From assembly GCA_026261815.1 (NCBI GenBank), contig JAMPIT010000575.1, forward strand, positions 36,877,501 to 36,941,500: a stretch of DNA of 64,000 nucleotides, given 5' to 3'. Positions 36,883-47,400 of the stretch are shown piece by piece (position 1 is the stretch's first letter; each line of letters starts with the position of its first letter). The notes under the pieces were generated by a model. It searched no databases. It was not told the DNA's origin and saw only the letters and a list, made by a program, of their open reading frames with translations. The translations under genes and the position numbers were made by a program. The stretch comes from Monarcha castaneiventris obscurior (Eukaryota > Chordata > Aves > Passeriformes > Monarchidae).

Positions 36883-36920
36883 TCCTGTCTATCAGCCACA
36901 GAAGGAAACAGAATGAGACA

Positions 36921-37012
36921 TCTGTGTTTGTGTTTGTGAGACCACTGTGTTTTCTGTCCACGTTGTTCTCTGTGTGTGCTTGTGCGTGTTGTGCACACGT
37001 GCTCTGTGTGTC
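36921..37012. repeat. TG-rich low-complexity stretch
   Basis: Repeated TGTGTTTGTG, TGTGTGTGC and TGTGCGTGT units occur in an imperfect array. It accounts for the cysteine/valine-rich translations there. Confidence 0.65.
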
Positions 37013-38934
37013 CCTGTCTGCTGGGGACCAAGGCCCAGCCTCACCCCTGCTTGGTTCTGGGGGCACAAGGCTGCAGCATGCTGGGCTCTGCTGGGTTATT
37101 GGATTCAGCATCCATGTCTCTTGGCAGCAAGGTGCTGTTCTGTGGCAACTGATAGACCCAGGAAGGTTCCCATGCAGATGTGGAGCTGATGGCAGGCTCT
37201 TTCATACACCTGCAAAGTCTCTGGGCTTTGAAGGCTACAAAGCTTACAGTCCTTTCCCTTTAACAATTTTCCCTATGCCATTTCATGATTTACTGGTTTT
37301 GCTGAAATTTCCTGATCTTGGACCCAGCTCACAAGGCTGTTTTTCTTCAGAACACAAGAACAAGCTAAGTGTTTGTACAAGTCATTATTAAGTAAGTCAA
37401 ATCAAGAACTAATTCTCTAGGTTGTGTCTGCACAAGTGCTTCCAAAGCCTTATACATAGGATCATTACTGTTGCATCAAAAACTCTCAGAAATCTTCTCA
37501 TATATTTTTTTTTCTTTAAAGAGTCAACACAGATTACTTTTGAAAATAAATTATCTTCTTGAACTACAGAAAAGTATATAAATTTCCCCTCTTAATTAAT
37601 TTCCCCTAATACTGACAAACTGTAAGCTTTTCTATGTGCTAGCATGTGTCAAAATCCTTATTTTCATTCTTTGTGAAAACAACAACTAAACAGAATGGAA
37701 AAGATAGATGAGCCTATATGGAATTATTGATTACTCTGTTCTGAACAGAGTCAGGGACTCAGCTAGAATAAAGGCATAAAACTGCCCATGTTAGCTACCA
37801 TGGCATGCATGGTTTGGTTCCATGTTACTACCAGATAATATGTGGGCACAATTCAAGGGCAGCACAAACAAAGAACTATTCCCAAAAATCATTATTATCA
37901 GGGACAGCCTGATAATACCCTATGAACAAGTTTAACCATACAGACACATGCTACTTACCCTGCTGGCAAAAACCAGACTTTGACTCCTTTTATTTCAAGC
38001 GTACAAGTAGCCGCTGATACTTTCTAATAGATGGGGAGAAAGAGCTCCATGTACTCTTGCATAGAAAAGTAAACAACACCCTAAGAACTCACAGCTTAAA
38101 ACAATCAAAGTAAGAAAATAAGTGCCAATCTCCAATTAATCAGGCAGGGATACCACTAATAAAATGCATACATACTGTACCTTTTTATGTGTGTGTGTAT
38201 AAGTAGCCTCTTGCCCACCCCAGTCCTTCAAAATAATGTTTTTCCTGAATTTCGCTTTTTCTGTTGTGGGTAGTTGACAGAACCTTCTTAGGCCAAAATT
38301 CTCTGCCCAGTCTCTCAAACAACAGCTAACTCAGTCACAAAATTTGACCACCAGCAATAATTCTTCCAGCTCTACCTCGGTAATAAGCTTTGAAGGCAAA
38401 CCAAGGATCTTGAATAATAAGAAAGAAAATGAGATGCCAGTTATCAGTATTCCATAATATTAATACATTTCCTGTGCATTTAGGATTAGCACATGGTACA
38501 GAAAACTACTGGTTACAACACTATGAATAAAAACATGCATGGATTTACAAAGTTCCGCTTTCCTCAGAATTTACATGTTATGAACATTACCTTTCTCGTC
38601 CTTGAGGTGTTTAACAGTCTGAATTACCAGTATATTATGAGATCCATCAGTTATAACCATTTATGTAATGTCAGAGATTCACTCAAGTCTAGGTAACTCT
38701 CCCTCACGAATATCCTTAAGAGCTTCTCTACTGCAGTTGATAGTTATAGACACAAATCAAAATGGAGTCAGTGTCTTGAAGGGTTTAGACTCAAATTCTC
38801 TCCTAATCAAGTAAAATTTCAGGTGAAAGTTCCTAGTACTTCAAAATACCTCATCTCTGCTTCTCTGCAGCTTCTACCATCAGTATTCCACAAGGCAGCA
38901 GCTGAGAATTATATATCTGATTTTGTCCGATTAA

Positions 38935-39265
38935 GTGTGACTTCAGAATCACTGAGAGGGAATCCATTTTCTGCTCAGCACTCCAAAAGATTTATCAGTG
39001 AATGCATCATGTCCCAAAGCACAATGCTACTGGGCTATAAAATATTTCAATGTGTTATTAATAAGTTAATTGAATCCATTGTAATTTTCCTAGTATTCAT
39101 GCAGCTCACTTTGTCATTGATTGACAGAGATGGATTTGAAGATATTTAAAAGCTTCACAAGCAGATGAACAGCTATATCTGAATTATCACAAATGAGGAA
39201 TAGTTAGGAAGGGACTGTAATAATCTTTCATTAGAAAATTTGCTGTAGTAACCACCGCAAACCTA
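38935..39265 (+). repeat. Copy A of a diverged direct duplication (partner at 44112)
   Basis: This AT-rich block aligns by eye, in the same orientation and almost end to end, with 44112-44464. Shared landmarks in order: CACTGA..GG and TTCTGCTCA; AGATTTATCAG; TCCCAAAGCACA; an identical 21-base run (39055-39075, core TTAATAAGTTAATTGA); AGTATT; GACAGAGATG; AGATATTT; AGCTTC; and GTAACCACYGCAA. No LINE, SINE or LTR hallmark is present. It could be an old local duplication, or two copies of an ancient dispersed element or conserved non-coding element. Confidence 0.75.
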
Positions 39266-41823
39266 ATCCTGTTCCCACTGAAAGCTAAAGGAATTTTGCT
39301 GACAGATTCAATGCCATTTTGAGTTCAAAATGGCTGCATTTCCCCCCAGAAGTCAAGAAATTTGCAATCAAATGAGATAAATACCAGAGAAAAGTCTGTC
39401 AAAGCCAGCTATAGCTGAATCCTGAGGTTGTTGAGTGACTCATACATTTAATTTCAACATAGATGATTTATAATCCAGAACTTTATTTTTTCAGGGCTTG
39501 AGTAGTATTGCAGAAACATCAAAGTTTCTAAACTTGTTTAAGAATCAGTCCTACTCATCATCTCCCCAGTTAACATCCAGCATCAGGATGCAATCACCTG
39601 ATGTTGAGTTATACCTTTGCTTCTGTCCTGGATAAGAAATTACCCATTACAATCTGTAAAACATGAAAAAAGTCCTATCTGAATGCACTAAAAATTTGCT
39701 TTTTAACTCAAAATAACATGACCACTCTGTATCAGAATGAGGACTATTTTGTTCTTACAGGAAATTCCCCGTCTGACCACCTGAACCTGGTTTCCAAAAC
39801 TTTGTTAATTTTTTGAGTCAGTTTTGTTTGCATGAGCAATGTGGCACCAAGAAGCTGCCAGATGCATCCAGGAGAGCTCATTAACAGAAGACACCGCACA
39901 TATGGTGCATAAACGCCCTGAATGGAAGATCCAAATGTCCTACAGGCATACCCTGAATTCAGAGGTCCTTAGCATAGAAAACATGTTGGGTTTGGCTCAA
40001 ACACAGTCATTATGTCAGTGTCATGATCTCCATACAGGAGTTAAGGATGTTTTATATCTGTACATAAAACAGGTCTAGATAGCTGACCATCTCCAGCTGA
40101 TCTTTGGAGCAGTGCTAGAGAGCAGTGAAGGCACCAGCTTTGTCCCACATTTTGCCTGCTTCCTGCAATGTCTGTAGGGATCCATTGCAAGCACAGCCCT
40201 TGTCTATACATCTGTCACCATTAGCAAAAGGATGGTGTATCTCCAAGGAGAGCTCCTTTGCTTGCAGAATGGACAGCTCAGAACCCAGGCAAGATAAAAG
40301 GGAGGGGAAAATGTCTCAAAAACGTAAATGATCTGAAAGTGTGTAGAGGTTGTTGGGCCAGCAGGTAACAGATAGGCCGAAGTCCAGGTCGTGGCCTGAG
40401 GTTAAGCAAATTCAGCAACATGTAAAAAAACACTGGATAAAACTAGAAGTCTTCAGATGTGACAAAATCACGGGCAGTGGTGACTGGTGTCACTGGTGTG
40501 TAAGGGAAGCTTACATGAGGAGGGACAGCAGACCACACCAACACTGGAGGGGAGTCCTAGGGACCTTCAGGAAGTGGAGCTGGCATGGCATGGGGAACCA
40601 CCTCAGCAACACCAGGCTACACTGGGATGACCACAATAACAGTGCTAGAAATACCCCAATAAAGTATAGATGTATCAAAACTGGGACCAGTGGAGAAAAG
40701 TGTTTTGGTTTTTGAACTACTTAATTGGGAAGAGGCCTGGAGGGCAACAGAAATAAATGTCAAGAAACAGTAAGTGGGATAATAAGAGGGGCAAGTCATA
40801 GAGGTACCTACCTGGAAGGTCTGTACCCAGTTCCCACAGCCTGAATCAAGGAAATAACAGCTACTGTTCTAACCATACTGTGTTTGAAAAACCCACCTGT
40901 ACCATCAGGAGAAGTGGTGGGAATAGGGTATTTCCACTGCTTTGTTGGTACACATTGAGCTTTAGTCTTTGTCTCAGATTCACAGAGCAGAGAATCACTT
41001 AAACCATTCCTCTGTCTCAGCATTCCTAAAACTCAGCTTTGCCTTTTGCCATCAAGGCATGACAGAGGTGAGATAAACCTCATTAGGTGACAGTTTCAGC
41101 TTAGCACTGCACGCACCATTCCTCATATGTTGCAGAAATATTTTTAGGGACTAAGTGACATGTGAAGAGTACTGTGGAGAAGCTGGGAGGAAAGAGATGA
41201 GCAGCAGAGCAGCAAGGCATTAGGTTGCTCAGGGTATCCTTAGTGAGATCCTTTTCCTGGGGTGTGGGCTATGGATTCAGAGCTCATGCCTAGCAGAACA
41301 AGAGTTCAAAATCTACTGTGTGGTATTTCAAGCAAAATGAAAAGAATATTCCCCAAATACACACACAGCTCCCTGAGGTGGATTGGTTATTTCAGCAATA
41401 CCGATTCAACCAGCTAAAACAAAGCATCTGGCTTCTGTATATTATCCAGCCTGTTTTGCAAACAGCATAAAAGAGCAGCTAATGAAACAATCCTCCTGGT
41501 TACCTGCCTTCCCTCAACCTCCACATTGGCTACAGATTCACTCTTAATAACAGTTGTGAGACAGATTCAGCTTCCTTTCCAAGCAAATACTGTCCTATTC
41601 AATACTGAATTTGCCATAAAATTGAATTAAATCTGCCTTTATTTCAGTTTGGATAAGCATAAGGGAGGGTTGATGCATTTCTAGTGTAATGATCTTTTAT
41701 CTGTAGGTTTGGGAGTCTAGCAGAAGTCCTCAAACTACACCTGCAGTGAAGAAAATGTTTATAAATTAAAACTGATGCCTAAAGTACTGTAAAGACTGAT
41801 TCAGCTCTGGAGAGTTACTTATT
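39266..41823. other. Unique non-coding stretch
   Basis: No gene is recognised. A 121-codon plus-strand frame (40350-40715) has a Trp/His-rich translation without a known domain and no clear splice sites. Positions 40340-40760 are GC-richer than the flanks and contain AATAAAG near 40659, so an unrecognised LTR or old retroposon is possible but unsupported. Confidence 0.5.
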
Positions 41824-42222
41824 TAGCCTGGAGAAAAGGAGGCTCAGGGGAGACCTTGCTCTCTACAACTTCCTGAAAGGAGGTTGTAGTGAGGAGGGAG
41901 AGGCTGACAGTCTCTTCTCCCAAGCAGCAAGCAATAGGACAAGAGGAAATGGCCTCAGGTTGTGCCAGTGGAAGTTTAGATTGGGTATTAAGAAAGGTTT
42001 CTTTATCAAAAGAATTGTCAAGCATTGGAATGGGCTGTCCAGGGAAGTGGTAGAGTCACCATCTCTCAAGGTGTGATTAAAAAGACTTTTATGACTTTTA
42101 TGTGTCGTAAAAGACTCGTAGATGTGGAGCTCATGGACCTGGTTTGGTGGTGGAATTAGAAATGCTCATTTAAGGTTAGACTTCACCCTCTTAGAGATCT
42201 TTTCCAACCTAAATGATTCTAT
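41824..42222 (+). mobile_element. CR1 LINE, plus strand, 5'-truncated, about 400 bp
   Basis: The plus strand begins inside ORF2 at TTTAGCCTGGAGAAAAGG and AGGCTCAGGGGAGACC. It runs through the C-terminus and the 3' UTR, ending TCTTTTCCAACCTAAATG, then ATTCTATGAC. This is the sense-orientation CR1 terminus. A small direct duplication (acttttatg..acttttatg, about 42086-42103) interrupts the 3' UTR. The GGTTGGAAAA-type terminus (here TTTTCCAACC) puts it in the same broad subfamily as the 15460-16350 copy. It is the only avian-type CR1 in this orientation in the window. Confidence 0.94.
41825..42076 (+). pseudogene. CR1 ORF2 C-terminal remnant, 83 codons open
   Basis: The frame AGC CTG GAG runs without a stop to TGA at 42074-42076. 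It reads [58 protein letters not shown] and [16 protein letters not shown] in family order. It lies downstream of the reverse transcriptase and so has no catalytic residues. The TGA falls where relatives continue with a few more residues (SLKVFKXRL), so it may be a premature stop from a one-base change or indel. No start codon belongs to it, and it is a truncated pseudogene. Confidence 0.88.
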
Positions 42223-44111
42223 GACTTTTTAAAGTGTCTGTAGAGGCTGGCAATCATTACAGTAAAGAATGAAAAAAAAAACCAACTCAAACCACTCACC
42301 CTCTTTGCATCATCAGGATGTCCATTTTCTGCTTACAATGTATTACTCTGTAGTTCATTAATTTCAAATTATAGAAAGGAAGCTACCAGTCCCCTGCTGT
42401 GTAGTTAATGAACTTAGTAAAAAACCCTACAGTTCTCATCAGAAAATATAAATAACCTAAACATCTAACTTGTGATTGAGTAGGATTTGTTTGTCTTTTG
42501 GGAGCAGTTCATCAGAAGTTATGTTATAAGCTTAAGCCATTAGAACTACTCCAAGGTTCCAAACTGCTAGTTCTATAAAATTAAGGAGCTGCTTCTCCAT
42601 TTTCACAGGTAATTCTAAGTAGTTTAGGCAGATATTAAGGTCTGTAATTCTAGAGCAACTGCTTGGAAACTCTGGATACACAAACAAAAATGCCCTGGTT
42701 TGGTAAGAAGCATCAGTTGGGTGTTTCTCTTCTCAAATGCTTAAAAATGTCATTCTGTATTAATTGAAATCCTCTTCAAAAAATATCAATTTCATAAAAA
42801 AGGGAACCATTTGAGAATTGCTAAATAGTACCTGATCTGCCCAGGCAGATCTGTTATTTTCACTACATTTTCTTTCAGTTTGATTCTCACATTCGCCCTG
42901 GGACTTTTCTTCTCTAACCTCAAAGGCCAGCGGTCAAATATGAATGTTTGTGGAAACTATTAAGTGGTTTATGTCCTCGCACAACAATACCCTAGGCAGG
43001 TACCCTGTATAATGCAAAGTAATGCTGATTTAATTCCTGGGAACTACTCCTCTCATGAGTAAATCTTGTGAGGAAACTTGCATTCCACAACGCCCTCAAA
43101 AGAGTTAGATAATTTTTTTCTTAAGAGAAACAGCTTCTTTCTGACATCAAGCTTATTCTTCCATAAGGAATTCAAATTTAATTAGACTTATGATAGCATT
43201 CTATCTGTGGGAATACATCTCACTGCATATTTTAGGGTCCATAATAGGGCAGACGTGTAGAAAAAGCTTTTTTACATTTAATTTAATTCAGATGTGCATA
43301 CCTTTCCCTGCTGGTTTAGATGGAGGGTATAGGGCTCTTTCTATTCTTTAAAAAGGAGAAGTTCCCCTTCTTTAGAATTTGGATTCTTGGTCCTAACTCA
43401 TAGTCTCCAAACCATACCCTTCTCCACACTTAAAGCAGTTCACAACATTTCTATTAAGAAGGTAAAGATAACTGGTAGATGCTGTGTTGGGAAATTGCTC
43501 TAAGGACTGACTTCCCAGGAGCTACATCTACAGCAATAAATGAAACAATCCCAGAGAAAACATAAAGCCCTGTCCACTGGCAACCCATTTTCCTACATTA
43601 CCATGGTCCTGAAACAGTTTTGTCCACATTGCAGTCCTCCAGGCAATGCCCAGCCATGGCTCAGGATATCACCAAGTCATGAAATTCTTTCAAGGAGGCT
43701 CTGTGTCTGAGGCCAACTTTCTTTTGGGGTGAGGAGGAAGTTCAGCTGTCTGGGTGCAAGCTGTATCTTGCCCCATGCTCTCCATACTAGACAAGGGGAC
43801 CAATCCAGTTTACCTGACTTAGGTCCAGGTAGGAGCAGGGACTCCACAGGTTATACTCGAGACAGAGCTCCCACAGTTTAAGTCTGTTGGAGTCTATGAG
43901 AGCACTAACTCAGTACTCTGACAAAACAGCGGAGAGGAAGGTGTCTTCAAAGGACAATTCAGAGAACTTCCATTAAATGATTGAGGATAGACAACAAGAG
44001 TATTGTGTCACGTCATGTACATGAAGGCATGTGAGATTTGATTGCACTGGAAATCTTGACAAAGCAAGAACTATGGCAACAGCCATTTGTAATTAATTGA
44101 CAGGCATTTCT
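42223..44111. other. Unique non-coding stretch
   Basis: Apart from an A run at about 42271-42279, nothing is recognised. No open frame above 60 codons appears on either strand, which argues against undetected long exons. Confidence 0.6.
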
Positions 44112-44464
44112 CTGTCCATGGTCACAGAGTTACTGACAAGGAGAAGCGTTCTGCTCACTGCCTATACACTCTAGGAGATTTATCAGAGTATGGATCATAT
44201 CCCAAAGCACAGCACTAACAGGCTCTAAAACATCCTGATGTCTTATTAATAAGTTAATTGAATTCCACTGTAGCTCCCTCAGTATTAACGCATTTACGCT
44301 TGTCACTGACTGATAGACAGAGATGAATATGGAGATATTTTAATAGCTTCTTACACAAACAGATTAACATCTATATATACATTATCATAAAAGAAGAAAA
44401 ATTATTTTGGGAGTACAACTGAAATTAAGAGGAAGTTGATATGGTAACCACTGCAATCAAAGTT
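44112..44464 (+). repeat. Copy B of a diverged direct duplication (partner at 38935)
   Basis: It has the same order of landmarks as copy A: TACTGACAAGGAG and GTTCTGCTCA; GGAGATTTATCAG; TCCCAAAGCACA; the identical 21-base run at 44243-44263; AGTATTAA; AGACAGAGATG; AGATATTTTAA; AGCTTCTTACA; and GGTAACCACTGCAA. Copy B has small insertions relative to A in the left part (CTGCCTAT-type) and differs downstream of the GTAACCAC block. Neither copy has a long conserved reading frame: the frame open in A (38823-39149) is not open in B, so a protein-coding role is unlikely. Confidence 0.75.
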
Positions 44465-47400
44465 TGTTTTTCTTGATGTCAGGGGAAAAATATAGGTTGA
44501 CTTCAAGAGGACTGGAATCATAAGCTACAATTTATGGCAGCAATTAGTCTAAAAGTAGTCTTACTAGGAGATGGTATCACTGTCTCTGGCAGCTGAACAT
44601 CTCCAAAAAGAGAAAGGAGTTCTCACTGATAGAGATATGTAATAACCTGATGACAGTAGGCTTTCTCCTTTCTGCTATTTTTGTGGTGAGTTTGTGGCTG
44701 TTCATGGTAATTTAAAGCATCTAATTGGATGTCCTCCACTATATAAGCTGTCAGATATTTCTGTGGGATTTCTGCTTGCATGCCATAAGATTGTGTCTGA
44801 GCCAAATGCAAACTTTGATTGCTCCAGGAATGCAATGTGAAACACCAGAGCAAAATCAAGATGGCACAACAGACCACTAGAAAACTTTTGTGCTGGTGAG
44901 CAATGAACTACAGCCAAATTGTGAGCACTCGTGTGTGTCCCCCAGCCAAATAATAACAAGTTTGATCTCTTCCCTGCAAGAATTGCGCCAAGATACCAAA
45001 ATAGATTTCCCCAGGCAACTTCCCAGGTGACTGCAGAGAACACTAATACCAAGTTACCAATGACTTTATTGTCCAAGTGATTCAAGACACTTGAGAAACC
45101 CTTTACCTGCACAGAGCATGTCTACACAGTGTAATGCAGGAAACAGCTCAAGCTCCTGAGCCAGAAGCAATATAGGCATGCGAGAACAGGTCACAGAAGG
45201 ATCCACTTAGCAGCAGGTAATTTCCTACAGAGGTTTTCTAAAACAGCACATTACCTCAAGATGACCCCTGCCTCCCTCCTGACTTCCTCATGTAATGGAT
45301 GCAGGAGTAGAACATGAGAAGTAAAGCCTGGGTTTGTAAAACATTTTCAGAGAGACTTTGTCATCCATGAGCAGAGGTAACAGTGCTGGAACTGAGCACT
45401 TCACTCACTTTTCCTCCTCATTCTTCCTGTTTCTCTATAAAGTCGATGAACAAACTGTGAGCCCTCCAGTGGCCAAAATAATGTATTTCCAGCTCTGTGT
45501 ATGATTCCAGTCCACCCTTCAGATGCTCAGACGGGCTTTTCCCTGTGCACTGTAGCTAAGGCTATGATCAGAGCTAGCAGCTTGATACCCAGAGAATGCT
45601 AGAGAAATGTAGGAAGGACCTGATTACTCAGAAAACAGATGGAGAGATCAATACTACTGGAGTGTGTAGCAAAAGGTCTCCATTGTATTTTCAAAGTGTA
45701 TAAGGAGCAGCCTCTGGGACAGTGTTCCAGAATGAGAAAAAGGGGCACTCATCATATCACCAGCAGGAAAACAGAAAAGATCCTCGACAAAAGTCTCTGT
45801 TTCTGTAAAGCCCTTCCATGTTTTCCCATCAAAGGCATTGATTATCCAGCATCTGAAATGTGCTCAGTAGCTCACAGGATGTATAATAGGCTTTGACATT
45901 ATCCAGAAGCATTGCCATTGAAATAGGACATTCACAAAAAAAAGGCTAGAGAAGGGTGATGATAAATTAACAAAGAACCAAACATATCCACTCTGTGGAC
46001 TTTACAATCCTGTTCCTCTGTGTAGTTCTCGTTTACAAAACCCCGTCCCCAAACTTACTCCTGACATCTGTTCTGTAAGGGTGGGGAGAAGTGAGAAAAA
46101 GGGTTTCTTGCACCCTTTTTTCCTCCTGCCTCTCAAAGCTCTAGGTTTCTGTTCCCTGTGAAAAGCCACCATTACTCCAGTGCCAGGCCATAGCAGAGGC
46201 TGAGCAATAGAGGAGAGGTTTCACAAGTCAGATGTGACCCCTCACTGCTGCAGGGGAGGCAGGTCAGTCAGTTTGTGGCTGGGTCATCTGGACAGAAGGT
46301 GGCTTTGCAATGAGTGACCTACTAACCACAGCACACAGAGGCGGTCACAGCCTCTGGTGAGGAAGCTGCAGGGCTCATTCACAGCAGCACCTCTGCCATG
46401 CACTCAAAAGAATTTAGACATAGGTACATTAGAATAAAAACATAGGGTACTTATTAACACTGATTCTCAGGGTTAATGGCTTTAAGGTAAAGACAAGACT
46501 GTGGAGGCTACAGGTTTAAAGACTCTCTTTTGATTCAGAGGTATTGACAGTATTAACTTCCAATCCTTTTAAAGTTGTACTTTAATTACAGTTTCCACAG
46601 TCCTCACTAGGTTTTTTTTTCCATCAGTGCAATTATGGAGTAATTCAGACTATTCTTCTAAAGCAAAAACCAATTATTCCTGATTTGAAAAATCTGGGGG
46701 GTTTTTTAAAGTGAAAAATTAAAAATACAGTGAATAGGTACTTTATCTAAAGGCATAATACCTATTTTTTTAAGCCTCATGACAAATTGAGCTAGCCATT
46801 TAATATAGCAGCTCATACTTAGAAATAATTAAAGCTGGCAGCATTTCTAGTACTACATTAGAGTATCTGTGGACTTACAAACACAAATCTGGGTTACACC
46901 AGGTGAGAACAGTGTCAAAGTTACCTCTACCATTTTTCTGTTAAATGTTGCACATTAAAATATCTCCATAGTCAAGGAAAGAAACTAGAAGTCAGTATTT
47001 GGGGTTCCTTGTCTCCATTAATGATTTTCCATGTCAGGTAAGATCAGGCCAGACCCTGAGCCAGGCACTTCATTATCCTACCTTTCCTTGAAATGGGCCA
47101 AGGATGGCACAACCATGTTCCAATGAGCTCCAAAGATGAGGTCCACCAAGCTCAGCAGAGTAATTGCATTCCTCTGATTGAGGAAAAGGAAGATGCAAAT
47201 ATTCAGAAAGGTGATTCCATTGCCTCTCCTCTCTATAATCACACAGGAGGTGGGACCATGTGTCTTTTGTGGTAACAAACACTTGCTTCCTCCTAAGCCA
47301 GAGACCCCTGCCAGCACGTGCACAACCCAGTTCACGTGAGTTGTACACACCAACTACATCTACACTGCAGACTAAGCCCCGGGCTATCAAGCCCCCACAC

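Larger units (their letters stand above)
36746..38934. other. Non-coding stretch with simple repeats at its left end
   Basis: Positions 36787-36882 and 36921-37012 are simple or low-complexity sequence, listed separately. The rest is AT-rich and unique with no recognised gene. The 192-codon plus-strand open frame at 36813-37391, the longest in the window, starts inside the AT/TG-rich repeats and is judged not to be a gene. Confidence 0.5.

Noticed and set aside
36813..37391. 192-codon plus-strand open frame, the longest in the window
   Set aside because: It begins inside AT- and TG-rich simple repeats, the cysteine/valine/tyrosine-rich translation reflects those repeats, and no domain or splice context is visible.
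40350..40715. 121-codon plus-strand frame rich in Trp and His in a GC-richer patch, with AATAAAG nearby
   Set aside because: It has no known domain and no LTR ends or target-site duplication. I could not support either a gene or a retrovirus fragment.
41819..42069. Minus-strand open frames of 68 codons in two frames
   Set aside because: They are antisense shadows of the plus-strand CR1 ORF2 tail at 41825-42076.
44702..45112. 136-codon minus-strand open frame, hydrophobic in part
   Set aside because: It has no recognised family, signal or splice context, and the opposite strand was also checked for a histone-like or other retroposed gene without success. It is most likely chance.
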